A stretch of DNA of 64,000 nucleotides from JAOPZW01 sp963764585 (GTDB lineage: Bacteria > Actinomycetota > Thermoleophilia > Solirubrobacterales > Solirubrobacteraceae): assembly GCA_963764585.1 (NCBI GenBank), contig CAVXTB010000003.1, forward strand, positions 186,001-250,000, in the 5' to 3' direction. Below are positions 17,853-26,656 of this stretch, piece by piece. Below the pieces are notes generated by a model, which was not told where the DNA came from, ran no database searches, and was given only the letters and a program-made list of their open reading frames with translations. A program made the translations under genes and the position numbers. The stretch's first letter is position 1. Each line of letters starts with the position of its first letter.

Positions 17853-18260
17853 GTGAGGATCATCGTCGTGGCGGTCGGCAGGCTGCGCCCGCCCTTCGTG
17901 GACGACGTGGCGCACTACACCAAGCTGCTGAGCGGGCATGCCCGGATCGAGCTCGTCGAGGTTCGCGACGGCGAGCGCGCGCCGCGGCGCGTCCCCGACG
18001 ACGCCTTCGTCTCGCTGCTGGCCGCCGACGGCGACCAGCTCGACTCGCGCGGCTTCGCTCGCTTCATCGCCGAGCGGCGCATGTCGCGCCGCGACCTGTG
18101 CTTCGTCATCGGCGGGCCGTTCGGGATCGACCTCGACAAGGCCGACCACCGCCTGTCGCTCGGCGCGATCACGCTGCCCCACCAGCTCGCCCGCGTCGTG
18201 CTGCTCGAGCAGCTCTACCGTGCACACAAGATCATCGCCGGGGAGCCCTACCACCATTGA
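17853..18260 (+). CDS. rlmH: 23S rRNA pseudouridine-1915 N3-methyltransferase
   Basis: Encodes 135 residues, somewhat shorter than the usual 155. RIIVVAVGRLRPPFVDDVAHYTKLL is the typical N terminus. The SPOUT knot is visible as LCFVIGGPFGID and LSLGAITLPHQLARVVLLEQLYRAHKIIAGEPYHH, including the conserved PYH end. It methylates pseudouridine 1915 in helix 69 of 23S rRNA on assembled ribosomes. GTG start. Its TGA overlaps the apparent TTG start of the channel gene. Confidence 0.92.
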   Translation: MRIIVVAVGRLRPPFVDDVAHYTKLLSGHARIELVEVRDGERAPRRVPDDAFVSLLAADGDQLDSRGFARFIAERRMSRRDLCFVIGGPFGIDLDKADHRLSLGAITLPHQLARVVLLEQLYRAHKIIAGEPYHH

Positions 18261-19270
18261 TCGGCCAGCGCACCGAGATCCGCGGCTTCCTGCGCCGCCT
18301 GCGAACGGTGGCGGTGCTCATCGTCCTGCTCATCGCGGGGGGGACGGTCGGGCTGGCCCTCACCGAGGACCACGGCGTCTGGGACTCCTTCCAGTGGACG
18401 CTCGACACGGTCGCCACCATCGGCTCGCATCCGCGGCCCGAGACGGTTCCGGGCCAGGTCGTGAAGGTCCTGCTCACCGTCCTGGGCGTCGGTACGCTCT
18501 TGTACGTCTTGGTGTCGGTGACCGAGGTCTTCGTCGCCGGTCACCTCGCGGAGCTGCTCGCCGAGCGCCGGACCCTCAAGGCCATCGAAGCCACCAGCGA
18601 CCACTACATCATCTGCGGCTTCGGTCGCGTGGGCCGCCAGGTCGCGCGCGACCTGCGGGCGGCCGGCGCGCGCTACGTGGTCATCGACGACAACCCCGAC
18701 AACCGCGAGCTCGCCGCCGGCATCGGCGTGCGCTTCATCGAAGGCGAGGCCACCGAGGACGAGGTGCTGCGCGCCGCCGGGATCATGCGCGCCCGGGGCA
18801 TCATCGCCTGCGTCGACTCCGACGCGGACAACATCTTCATCACGCTCAGCGCGCGCCAGCTCAAGCCCGACATCGCGATCGTCGCGCGCGCCGCGTCGGA
18901 GGCCTCGGAGTCAAAGCTCCTGCGCGCCGGGGCCACGCGCGTGATCTCGCCGTACAAGACGAGCGGCTCGGAGATGGCGCGCCTCGCGCTCAACCCGCAG
19001 GTGTCGGGCGTCGTCGACGTGGCGCCCGAGTACCGCATGGAGGAGATCGTCGTCGTGCCCGGCTGCGCCGGCGAGGGCCAGCCGATCGCCGACGTGCGGG
19101 GAGGTGCCATCATCGTGGGCGTGCGCTCTGCCGACGGCACGTTCCAGCCGCAGCCGCCCACCGAGACCCTGCTCAACGCGGGTGATGTCGTGATGGCGCT
19201 GGGTACCGTGCGCACGATGCGGCGCCTCGAGAGGCTCTTCGCGCCCGCGCACACGGAGACGCGGTCGTGA
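18257..19270 (+). CDS. Potassium-channel-like protein with TrkA-N/TrkA-C (RCK) domains
   Basis: Encodes about 337 residues. Two transmembrane segments (about residues 15-35 and 70-95) flank a pore loop, DTVATIGSHPRP. A Rossmann RCK domain follows: YIICGFGRVGRQVARDL, VIDDNPDN, GEATEDEVLRAAGI, then a TrkA-C domain with EEIVVVPG. It resembles actinobacterial ligand-gated channels that bind NAD or ions. The pore loop lacks the GYG of K+ filters (TIGS instead), so selectivity is uncertain. The TTG start overlaps the rlmH stop; a later GTG near 18306 would cut into the first helix. Its end overlaps argS. Confidence 0.85.
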   Translation: MIGQRTEIRGFLRRLRTVAVLIVLLIAGGTVGLALTEDHGVWDSFQWTLDTVATIGSHPRPETVPGQVVKVLLTVLGVGTLLYVLVSVTEVFVAGHLAELLAERRTLKAIEATSDHYIICGFGRVGRQVARDLRAAGARYVVIDDNPDNRELAAGIGVRFIEGEATEDEVLRAAGIMRARGIIACVDSDADNIFITLSARQLKPDIAIVARAASEASESKLLRAGATRVISPYKTSGSEMARLALNPQVSGVVDVAPEYRMEEIVVVPGCAGEGQPIADVRGGAIIVGVRSADGTFQPQPPTETLLNAGDVVMALGTVRTMRRLERLFAPAHTETRS

Positions 19271-20892
19271 CCCCGGTCACCGACCTGCGCGCCGCGGTCG
19301 AGGCGGCGGCCGCCGGCCTGGCCAACGGGGGCGCCCCGAAGTCGCGCCCGACGCTCGAGCGCCCCAAGCAGGCCGATCACGGCGACTACGCCACCAACGC
19401 GGCGCTCGTCCTCGCGCCCGTGCTCAAGGCGCCGCCGCGCGAGGTCGCCGAGCGCCTCGGTGGCGCGCTGCGCGACCGCCTGGGCGACGCGCTCGAGCGC
19501 GTCGAGGTCGCCGGGCCCGGCTTCCTGAACCTCTTCCTGGCCGACCCGTGGTACGTCGAGGCGCTCGACTGGGTGCTCGCCGCGGGCGACGGCTTCGGCG
19601 GGAGCGGCGCCACGCCGGCCCTGCGCGTCAACGTCGAGTTCGTCTCGGCCAACCCCACGGGCCCGCTGACTGCAGCCAGCGGGCGCCACGCGGCCTATGG
19701 CGACGCGCTCGCGCGCGTGCTGCAGTTCGCTGGCCACTCGGTCACGCGCGAGTACTACTTCAACGACGCCGGGACCCAGATCGAGAAGCTCGGCGAGTCG
19801 ATGCGCGCGCGGGCGCGCGGGGAGGATGTCCCCGAGGGCGGCTACGTCGGCGACTACGTCTCAGAGCTCGCCGCCCAGATCCCGGGCGCCGCCGACATGG
19901 ACGCCCACGAGCTCGCGCGCCTCGGCGTCGAGCTGATGTTCGAGCGGATCAAGGCGACCCTGCGCGCCTACCGCGTCCAGTACGACGTGTTCTTCAACGA
20001 GGCCGCGCTGCACGAGGGCAGCCCCAGCGCGATCGAGCGCGGCATCGAGCGCCTGTCGGAGGAGGGGCACCTCTACCGGTCCGACGGCGCGCTGTGGCTG
20101 CGGACGACCGACTTCGGCGACGACAAGGACCGCGTCATCGAGCGCTCGACCGGCCAGACGACGTACTTCGCTGCCGACGTCGCCTACGCCGAGCACAAGC
20201 TCGAGCGCGGGTTCGACCTGCTCGTCATCCCGCTGGGCTCCGACCACCACGGCTACGTGGCGCGGCTGAAGGCGAACATGGCGGCCCTCGGCGCCGATCC
20301 GGCCCGCCTGGAGATCCCGATCCTGCAGTTCGTGCACATCGTCGAGCGCGGCGCGCGCGCCTCGATGTCCAAGCGCCGCGGCGAGTTCATCACGCTCGAC
20401 GAGCTCATCGCCGAGATCGGCGTCGACGCCACGCGCTACTTCATGCTCTCGCGCTCGCAGGACTCGACGATCGACCTCGACCTCGATCTCGCGCGCAGCG
20501 AGTCGGCGGAGAACCCGGTCTACTACGTGCAGTACGCGCACGCCCGCATCTCCTCGGTGCTGCGCAAGGCCGGGGACGAGCGGGTCGCGCGCGCGGTGGC
20601 CGCGACGGGCGCCGGCGTCGAGCTGCATCCGTCCGAGCGCGCGCTCGTCAAGAAGCTCCTGGCCTTCCCGGACGAGGTGGGGGAGGCCGCCGAGCGCCGC
20701 GCGCCGCACCGGATCGCCGCCTACGCGCTCGAGCTGGCCCAGGTCTTCACCGCGTTCTACCGCGACTGCCAGGTCGTCGGGGCCGAGCCGACGGCGGTCG
20801 AGGACTGGCGCCTGCGCCTGTGCGTCGTGTCGCGGCGGACGATCGCGCGGGCGCTCGAGCTGCTCGGCGTGAGCGCCCCGGACGAGATGTGA
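19267..20892 (+). CDS. argS: Arginyl-tRNA synthetase
   Basis: Encodes 541 residues, normal length. The Arg-tRNA synthetase N domain (residues 1-90), the class I core with EFVSANPTGP, YYFNDAGTQ, LGSDHHGYVARLKANMAALG, the SMSKRRGEF loop and the DALR anticodon-binding domain are all present. The segment where HIGH (HVGH) should follow NPTGPL instead reads TAAS (residues 135-138), so the canonical ATP-binding motif is absent. The rest is well preserved, which suggests a functional lineage variant rather than decay (inference). GTG start overlapping the channel stop; its TGA overlaps the next gene. Confidence 0.95.
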   Translation: MTPVTDLRAAVEAAAAGLANGGAPKSRPTLERPKQADHGDYATNAALVLAPVLKAPPREVAERLGGALRDRLGDALERVEVAGPGFLNLFLADPWYVEALDWVLAAGDGFGGSGATPALRVNVEFVSANPTGPLTAASGRHAAYGDALARVLQFAGHSVTREYYFNDAGTQIEKLGESMRARARGEDVPEGGYVGDYVSELAAQIPGAADMDAHELARLGVELMFERIKATLRAYRVQYDVFFNEAALHEGSPSAIERGIERLSEEGHLYRSDGALWLRTTDFGDDKDRVIERSTGQTTYFAADVAYAEHKLERGFDLLVIPLGSDHHGYVARLKANMAALGADPARLEIPILQFVHIVERGARASMSKRRGEFITLDELIAEIGVDATRYFMLSRSQDSTIDLDLDLARSESAENPVYYVQYAHARISSVLRKAGDERVARAVAATGAGVELHPSERALVKKLLAFPDEVGEAAERRAPHRIAAYALELAQVFTAFYRDCQVVGAEPTAVEDWRLRLCVVSRRTIARALELLGVSAPDEM

Positions 20893-21755
20893 CACGGCTG
20901 GTCCGGCTGCGCGACGGGGATGGCCGCGTCCGCACGGGCGCGGTCGACGGCGCGCGCATCGACGTCTTCGACGGCGACGATCCGCTGGCGCTGCTCGACG
21001 GCCGGCCCGAGCGCGTCGACACCGTCGAGGCGCTCGACCCCGAAACGCTCGAGCTGCCGGCGCCGTGGCGGCTGCTCGTCCCGGTGGCGGCACCCGAGAC
21101 GTGGGCGGCCGGCGTGACGTACGAGCGCAGCCGGCAGGCGCGCGTCGCCGAGAGCCGCGTGGAGAGCGTGTACGACCTCGTCTACGAGGCGGAGCGGCCG
21201 GAGCTCTTCCTGAAGGACGCGGCGGGGCGGCGGACGGTCGGGCCGGGCGGGCGCATCGGCGTGCGCGGCGACGCGACCTGGAGCGTGCCCGAGCCCGAGC
21301 TGGCGCTCGTGCTCGACGCCGGTGGCAAGCCGCTGGCCGTGACCATCGGCAACGACGTCTCCTCGCGCGACATCGAGGGGGCCAACCCGCTCTACCTGCC
21401 GCAGGCCAAGGTCTACGCGGGCGCCTGCGCGCTCGGCCCGGCGCTGCTCGTCCCGGAGGACTGGGAGCAGCCGTTCGCCATCCGGCTCGTCGTGCGCGAG
21501 GCCGGCGGCGAGCTGCTCTTCGCGGGCGAGACGTCGACGGCCGGCATGCGCCGGTCGTTCGCAGAGCTCGTGGGCTATCTGGTGCGCGACAACCCCGTGG
21601 ATCGGGGCACCGTCCTGCTCACCGGGACGGGCCTCGTCCCACCCGACGACGTCTCGCTGCAACCCGGCCACAGCGTCGAGATCCACGTGCCGGGCATCGG
21701 CACGCTGGTCAACGAGGTCGCACGTTCGGCCGAAATCGGTGCGACTGAGGCTTAG
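20889..21755 (+). CDS. Fumarylacetoacetate hydrolase family protein
   Basis: Encodes 288 residues. The FAH fold is indicated by WAAGVTYERSRQAR, then YDLVYEAERPELFLKD, the metal-binding acidic cluster VPEPELALVL, and IGNDVSSRDIEGANPLYLPQAKVY. That pattern is closest to the sugar-acid dehydratase subgroup (2-keto-3-deoxy-sugar acid dehydratase) rather than true fumarylacetoacetase; this is inference from motif spacing. The GTG start overlaps the argS stop. No sugar-acid pathway genes are nearby. Confidence 0.85.
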   Translation: MTRLVRLRDGDGRVRTGAVDGARIDVFDGDDPLALLDGRPERVDTVEALDPETLELPAPWRLLVPVAAPETWAAGVTYERSRQARVAESRVESVYDLVYEAERPELFLKDAAGRRTVGPGGRIGVRGDATWSVPEPELALVLDAGGKPLAVTIGNDVSSRDIEGANPLYLPQAKVYAGACALGPALLVPEDWEQPFAIRLVVREAGGELLFAGETSTAGMRRSFAELVGYLVRDNPVDRGTVLLTGTGLVPPDDVSLQPGHSVEIHVPGIGTLVNEVARSAEIGATEA

Positions 21756-21787
21756 CCGGGCGGCTTGCGTGGTACCCCGGGGGCCTC

Positions 21788-21991
21788 ATGGAAGGCGTGC
21801 AGCTTACGGACGACCAGGTCAAGGTGGCGCTCAGGGAGGCGGTGAGCGCCGGGCTCATCTGGGGCTGGTACCGCCATCTCCCGCTGAAGGGCCGCGAATG
21901 GGTGGTCAACCCGATGGCCGGCCCGTGCGTCTCCTACGACGGCGACGGCATCCGCTCGTTCTGCGCGATGCTGCACGCCGTCACGGTCTGA
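21788..21991 (+). CDS. Small hypothetical protein (67 residues)
   Basis: A short frame starting MEGVQLTDDQVKVALREAVSAG, with one Trp-rich segment (LIWGWYRHLPL) and two Cys in the second half (GPCVSYDG, SFCAMLHA). It has no signal peptide or membrane helix. It lies 32 bases after the FAH gene on the same strand and ends seven bases from the convergent secreted-protein gene. Codon usage fits the neighbours. Not recognised. Confidence 0.55.
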   Translation: MEGVQLTDDQVKVALREAVSAGLIWGWYRHLPLKGREWVVNPMAGPCVSYDGDGIRSFCAMLHAVTV

Positions 21992-21998
21992 CGGCGCA

Positions 21999-22601
21999 TC
22001 AGCGGCCGAGCGTCTTGTGCGAGATCCGGTCGCAGTGGCGGATCTTGTAGTGGCGCTGGGCGCGACGGCTGACGAAGAGGATGTCGTTGCCGCCGCCGCA
22101 GTCGATGCTGCCGCGGCCGAAGTGCGCCTTGACCCAGTCGTCCCCGCCGCCCGCGGCGATGTTGTTCGTGCCGTGGCTCGCGTAGATGAAGTCCTTGCCG
22201 GGGCCGCCGATCACGGTGTCGACCTGCGAGCTCGGCTGGCCTGAGGGCTTGTAGTCGGCCCACAGCACGTCGCCCCAGGGGCCGGCGAAGATCGTGTCGT
22301 TGCCGTGGCCGCCGAGCAGCTCGTTGTGGCCGTGCGCCGAGGTCACGACGAGGCCGCCGGCCCCGGGCACGAAGCGCCGCTGGCACGAGCCACGTTTGTG
22401 GACCGCGTCGCACGAGTAGCGCGGATCGGTCCCGTGGAACGGGTTCTGCCCCGGCCGCGCGTCGAGCGGACGCGCCAGGTCGGTCTTGTTCATCAGCAGG
22501 ATCCCGTCGATCTTCGGCCAGCCGTCGTGGCTGGTGCTCGCGGAGGCGGCGGCGGCGGGGACGACCGTGCAGGCCAGGGCTATGAGAAGCGTCTTGCGCA
22601 T
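21999..22601 (-). CDS. Secreted protein with RTX-like glycine-rich repeats
   Basis: Encodes 200 residues. A clear signal peptide (MRKTLLIALACTVVPAAAASA) leads to a mature part with several degenerate beta-roll units such as GGHGNDTIFAG, GGPGKDFIYA and GGGDDWVKAHFG, related to the GGxGxDxUx calcium-binding nonapeptides. Four Cys in the mature part could form disulfides. It ends with a basic region. It is likely secreted and Ca2+-binding. There is no type I secretion system nearby, and export is presumably by Sec. Function unknown. Confidence 0.8.
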   Translation of the reverse strand: MRKTLLIALACTVVPAAAASASTSHDGWPKIDGILLMNKTDLARPLDARPGQNPFHGTDPRYSCDAVHKRGSCQRRFVPGAGGLVVTSAHGHNELLGGHGNDTIFAGPWGDVLWADYKPSGQPSSQVDTVIGGPGKDFIYASHGTNNIAAGGGDDWVKAHFGRGSIDCGGGNDILFVSRRAQRHYKIRHCDRISHKTLGR

Positions 22602-22811
22602 GTCGCGATTGGTCGTGCCGCGGGGCTGCGATGGGCAAACGCCGGGTCGCGTTGCGTACACGCTCGGCGCGACGAGCGGTGCAACAGGCGCGTGGAGCGG
22701 ACCGTGGTTTGGGGGCGGTCGGGCTACCCCTCCCGACCACCCTGATGATGCAACGCGAGGAGGCGCCCAGGGTTGGGCGCAATCGCCGGGGAACGCAGGT
22801 TGCCGCCTCTG

Positions 22812-22834
22812 ACCGGCATTGGCATTATGCCGGT
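22812..22834. promoter_or_regulatory. Inverted repeat upstream of the CGNR regulator
   Basis: ACCGGCAT (22812-22819) and ATGCCGGT (22827-22834) are perfect complements around a 7-base spacer, ending 14 bases before the ATG of the CGNR-type regulator. This is a probable operator for autoregulation. Confidence 0.6.
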
Positions 22835-22848
22835 CTGGTAGGAGAGTC

Positions 22849-23448
22849 ATGGACGAGCGCGACAAGCGGCGGGTGGGCGAGCAGGTCGAGCCCGGGGGAC
22901 GAGCGAAGGCACCGGGGCGGCTCGAGCTGCTCCAACGTTTCATCAACTCCTACAACCACGACCTCCCGCGCGAGTGGGATCGCATCGGCACCCCGGAACG
23001 GGCCCGGGCGTGGCTTCGGCAGAAGCGGCTCGTTGCGCCGGGGGACCGGATCTCGGAAGCCGACGTGGCCCGCCTGCGTGAGCTCCGGGAGGCGATCCGT
23101 GCGCTCGCCATCGCGAACCAGGGAGGGCAACCCGCAACAGCGGCGACGGACGTCATCCGCAGGGCCTCGGGCACGGCTGAGCTGCGCGTCGCCATCGACG
23201 ACGCGGGGCGAACCGCCCTCGAGCCCACGCGTCGCGGCGTCGATGGTGCCGTCGCGACGCTCCTCGCGATCCTCCACGAGGCGCAGCTCACCGGTCATTG
23301 GTCACGCCTGAAGGGCTGTCGCCAGTGCGGGTACGCGTTCTTCGACCGCTCGAAGAACCGATCGGCGGCTTGGTGCTCGATGTCGATCTGCGGCAATCGG
23401 ACCAAGAACCGCGCGTACTACCGGCGCCGCCGCAGTCCTACGAGATGA
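22849..23448 (+). CDS. ABATE/CGNR zinc-finger transcriptional regulator
   Basis: Encodes 199 residues. The ABATE domain covers about residues 20-140 (LELLQRFINSYNHDL, then EADVARLRELREAIRAL). The C terminus has the CGNR zinc finger: CRQCGYAFFDRSKNRSAAWCSMSICGNRTKNRAYYRRRR, with its four Cys and the namesake CGNR. Such proteins are thought to sense stress and bind DNA through the finger. GGAGAG precedes the ATG, and a 23-base inverted repeat lies just upstream. It overlaps the livM-like gene (ATGA), so the regulator is cotranscribed with the permease. Confidence 0.9.
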   Translation: MDERDKRRVGEQVEPGGRAKAPGRLELLQRFINSYNHDLPREWDRIGTPERARAWLRQKRLVAPGDRISEADVARLRELREAIRALAIANQGGQPATAATDVIRRASGTAELRVAIDDAGRTALEPTRRGVDGAVATLLAILHEAQLTGHWSRLKGCRQCGYAFFDRSKNRSAAWCSMSICGNRTKNRAYYRRRRSPTR

Positions 23449-24545
23449 GCGAAGTCGAGCGGGGGTCACACCGCTCGCACCTCGCGGCCGTGGCAGGGCT
23501 CGGATTCGCCGCCATCCTGCCGCTCCTCATCAGCGAGGGCAGCGGCGCGCTGGACATCATGGTCCTGGCGGCGGCCTACGTGATCATGGCGCTCGGCCTG
23601 AACGTCGTCGTGGGCTTCGCCGGGCTGCTCGACCTGGGGTACGTGGCGTTCTTCGCGATCGCCGCGCACGTCACCGCCTACTTCGGATCCGCGTACTGGG
23701 CCAACGCCGCGGGCGGCGCGGGCATCGCCGTCTTCGCCGGCGAGCCGGCCGCGAGCATGGCCGGCATCCACTTCAACTTCCTGATCATCCTCGTGCTCGC
23801 GGTCATCGCGACGACGACCGCCGGCGTGCTGATCGGGGTGCCGACGTTGCGCCTGCGCGGCACCTACGTCGGGATCGTCACCCTCGCGTTCGGCGAGACC
23901 ATCGGGCAGGTCGCGGCCAACGGCCAGGACATCGAGCTCTTCGGCGGTTCGCTCACCGCGGGACCCAACGGCATCACCCCGATCGACAGCATCGACCTGC
24001 CGTTCATGAGGCCCTTCAATGCGCTTCACCTGCGTCCCTGGTACTGGTTCGCCCTGACGCTCGTCGCATTGATGCTGCTCGTCAACGTCCGGCTGCGCGA
24101 CTCACGGATGGGCAGGGCGTGGATCGCGCTACGTGACGACGAGGAAGCGGCGGCGAGCGCGGGCGTCCCCATCGCGCGCACGAAACTGCACGCCTACGCC
24201 GTGGGGGCCGCGCTTGGCGGCGTGTCGGGCGCCTTCCTCGCCTCCTATCTGCGGACCGTCAATCCCGATCAGTTCACGTTCTCGTTCTCGATCTTCATCC
24301 TGGCCATGGTCGTGCTCGGCGGCGTGGGCTCGATCTGGGGCGTAGTCGTCGGGGCAATCGCCCTGACGGCGATCAACCACTACGTGCTGCCGAGCGTCCT
24401 CAACGGCATCCCCGCTCACCTGGGGTTGGACTTCGATCTGTCGGCGATCTCGTCCGGCATCTACGGCTTCCTGCTGGTGAGCATCATGCTCCTGCGCCCA
24501 GAAGGGCTGCTACCGGAACGGCGGCACCCCGCCCGACCACCTTAG
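23445..24545 (+). CDS. Branched-chain amino-acid-type ABC permease (LivM family)
   Basis: Encodes 366 residues with about ten membrane helices. LivM hallmarks are ALGLNVVVGFAGLLDLGYVAFFAIAAH, PTLRLRGTYVGIVTLAFGE, and GRAWIALRDDEEAAASAGVPIARTKLHAYAVGAALGG, the EAA-like loop contacting the ATPase. It is normally encoded with LivH, two ATPases (LivG, LivF) and a binding protein. None of these is in the window: the CGNR regulator overlaps upstream and a minus-strand hydrolase is four bases downstream. It must use distant partners, or be a leftover of a deleted operon. Confidence 0.88.
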   Translation: MSEVERGSHRSHLAAVAGLGFAAILPLLISEGSGALDIMVLAAAYVIMALGLNVVVGFAGLLDLGYVAFFAIAAHVTAYFGSAYWANAAGGAGIAVFAGEPAASMAGIHFNFLIILVLAVIATTTAGVLIGVPTLRLRGTYVGIVTLAFGETIGQVAANGQDIELFGGSLTAGPNGITPIDSIDLPFMRPFNALHLRPWYWFALTLVALMLLVNVRLRDSRMGRAWIALRDDEEAAASAGVPIARTKLHAYAVGAALGGVSGAFLASYLRTVNPDQFTFSFSIFILAMVVLGGVGSIWGVVVGAIALTAINHYVLPSVLNGIPAHLGLDFDLSAISSGIYGFLLVSIMLLRPEGLLPERRHPARPP

Positions 24546-24548
24546 GGC

Positions 24549-25355
24549 TCAACGCCCGAGGAACTCGCGGACGAGCGCCAGCGTCTCGTCGCGCCGCTCG
24601 ACCTGCGGCACGTGGCCGCAGCCTTCGAGCACCTCGACCCGCGCGCCCTTGATCCGGTTGCCGAACTCCTGCGCGTAGACGGAGGAGACGAGCGCGTCGT
24701 CCTTGCCCCAGATGACGAGCGTGGGCGCGGCGATGCGGTGCAGGCGTCGCTCGAGGCCGCGGTCGGGCACCGGCCAGACGAACTTCGCGGTGCAGCCCAT
24801 CGCCCAGGTGAGCGTCGCGATCGCGTCGGCCATCGCGGTGTGGTCCTCGGGCAGCGCGAGCATCGCCTGCGCCGCCTCGGAGCCCGGGTCGGCGAACAGC
24901 AGCGCGGGAAGGTCCTGCGGCGCCGTCATCAGCCAGTTGGCGACCGGCGCGTCGTCGCGCCAGAGGCCGATCGGGTCCAGGAGCACGAGCTTGCCGAACA
25001 TGCCCGGGAAGGTGGCCTGCAGCTCGCACGCGAGCATGCCCCCGAACGAGCTGCCGACGATGTCGGCGCCTTCGAGCCCGAGCGCGGACAGCGTCTCCTG
25101 CTCGAGCAGCACGAGCTCCCAGAGATCGCGCACCTCGTCGATCGCGTCCGGGTCGGCGGGCGACGTGCCCGGCACGAGCGGTGCGTAGACCGTGCGCTGC
25201 TGCGACAGCTGCTCCAGGAAGGGATCCCACGCAAAGCCGCCGGCGGGGTGCAGGAACACCAGCGCCGGTCCGCTGCCGCGAACCTGCACCCGCATGGCAA
25301 CCCGGCCGTCGCCGACGGGGACGATCTCCTCGCGGACGTCGGTGACCGTCGCCAT
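24549..25355 (-). CDS. Alpha/beta hydrolase
   Basis: Encodes 268 residues. LVFLHPAGGFAWD marks the oxyanion region, VGSSFGGMLA holds the nucleophile Ser in GSSFGG, IWGKDDALV the acid and GCGHVPQVER the catalytic His. The overall pattern is that of the MhpC/haloalkane-dehalogenase-like hydrolases. Its ATG shares bases with the stop of the LLM monooxygenase (TGATG-type junction on the minus strand), so the two form an operon. Together they suggest flavin-dependent oxidation followed by hydrolysis of an unknown small molecule. Confidence 0.88.
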   Translation of the reverse strand: MATVTDVREEIVPVGDGRVAMRVQVRGSGPALVFLHPAGGFAWDPFLEQLSQQRTVYAPLVPGTSPADPDAIDEVRDLWELVLLEQETLSALGLEGADIVGSSFGGMLACELQATFPGMFGKLVLLDPIGLWRDDAPVANWLMTAPQDLPALLFADPGSEAAQAMLALPEDHTAMADAIATLTWAMGCTAKFVWPVPDRGLERRLHRIAAPTLVIWGKDDALVSSVYAQEFGNRIKGARVEVLEGCGHVPQVERRDETLALVREFLGR

Positions 25356-26590
25356 CACGCCACCGCCGCCGCGGTCTGCGGGATGCCCGTCGGCCACCAG
25401 CGGTGCTCGTAGCCCTCCCACATGCCCTTGACGTGAGGGAGCACCTCCTCGGCGAACATGCGGATCGACTTCGTCGCGAGCTCGTGCGGCATCTCGCCCA
25501 TGTGCAGCATCGCGAGCAGGTTGCCGACCTTCATCTCGCGGCAGACGGCCTCCAGGCGCTCGCGGACCGTCGCCGGGCTGCCGACGATCACGCAGCCCGC
25601 CTCGGCGAGCTCCGCGAACGTCACCTCGTGCAGGCGTGCGGCGATGCCCGGATCGGCGGTGCTGCGAAGCATCTGCTGCAGGCCCCGGAACGGGACGTAG
25701 CCGGGCTGCAGGAAGAAGTGGTGGGGGATGGACCCGAGGCCGTGCCGGAAGGCTCGCTCGAGCCATGGGCCGTACTCACGCTCCGCGCGCTCGTCGGTCT
25801 CCGCGACCGCGCAGACCTGCACGACGGCGATCCGGTACGGGTTGACCTCCTTGCCGTGCTCCTCGCACATCTCCCAGAAGCGGTCGAAGATGCCCTGGCC
25901 GCCGACCTTCACGCCGAGCCACGTCAGGAGGACGAACGCGGCGTCCTCCGCAAGCACGGAGGCCATCGTCCCCGGGTTGCCGCTGCCGGGGAACCAGAGC
26001 GGCGGATGTGGCTCCTGCACCGGTCGCGGCCACATGTTCACGTTCGCGTACTGCGCGTAGCGCCCGTTGAACGCGAACGGCTCGTCCGCGGCCCACGCCC
26101 GGCGCAGCAGCTCGTAGCCCTCGCGGAAGCGCCCGCGGGTGTCGACCCCGGGGATGCCCTGGTTGATGTTCGCGTCGTAGGACAGCCCGACCGGGAAGCC
26201 GGCGATCAGCCGCCCGCCCGACATCACGTCGAGCATCGCGTACTCCTCGGCGATCTTCAGCGGCTCGCGCGTCTTGCCCAGCGAGCGTCCCAGCATGATG
26301 AGCGCGGCGTCGAGGTCCTCCGTGCGCAGCGTGTTGGCCAGCACGGCGCCCGGCAGCGACGGATTCGGCGTGATGTCGTAGGCCGCCTGGGCATGCTCGG
26401 TGACGACGACCCCGTCGAACCCCGACCGCGCCCCCAGGATCAGCTCGTCGAGCATGCCGTGGATCGTCGCCGTGATGCCCGCGGCGTCGGCCAGCTCGCG
26501 ATACGGCGGCGTCACGCACGACGCGTAGTGCTGCTCGAAGTCCTCGGGCAGGAACCGGTACGGCGCCTGCTGGAACATTGCCACCTTCAT
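25355..26590 (-). CDS. LLM-class (luciferase-like) flavin monooxygenase
   Basis: Encodes 411 residues. The luciferase-like TIM barrel is indicated by DELILGARSGFDGVVVTEHAQ, TLRTEDLDAALIMLGRSLGK, PLKIAEEYAMLDVMSGGRLIAGFPVG and REGYELLRRAWAADEPFAFNGRYA. Members use reduced F420 or FMN. The EHA pattern does not discriminate, and F420 use is plausible in Actinobacteria (inference). It is first in a two-gene operon with the downstream alpha/beta hydrolase, and 66 bases after the sigma factor gene, so it may be read from the sigma operon. Confidence 0.88.
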   Translation of the reverse strand: MKVAMFQQAPYRFLPEDFEQHYASCVTPPYRELADAAGITATIHGMLDELILGARSGFDGVVVTEHAQAAYDITPNPSLPGAVLANTLRTEDLDAALIMLGRSLGKTREPLKIAEEYAMLDVMSGGRLIAGFPVGLSYDANINQGIPGVDTRGRFREGYELLRRAWAADEPFAFNGRYAQYANVNMWPRPVQEPHPPLWFPGSGNPGTMASVLAEDAAFVLLTWLGVKVGGQGIFDRFWEMCEEHGKEVNPYRIAVVQVCAVAETDERAEREYGPWLERAFRHGLGSIPHHFFLQPGYVPFRGLQQMLRSTADPGIAARLHEVTFAELAEAGCVIVGSPATVRERLEAVCREMKVGNLLAMLHMGEMPHELATKSIRMFAEEVLPHVKGMWEGYEHRWWPTGIPQTAAAVA

Positions 26591-26656
26591 CGATCACGCC
26601 TCTCCGGTCGGCCTGCGAGCGCCTCCGAAGATTAGGTGCAACCGGCACCCCCAGAG

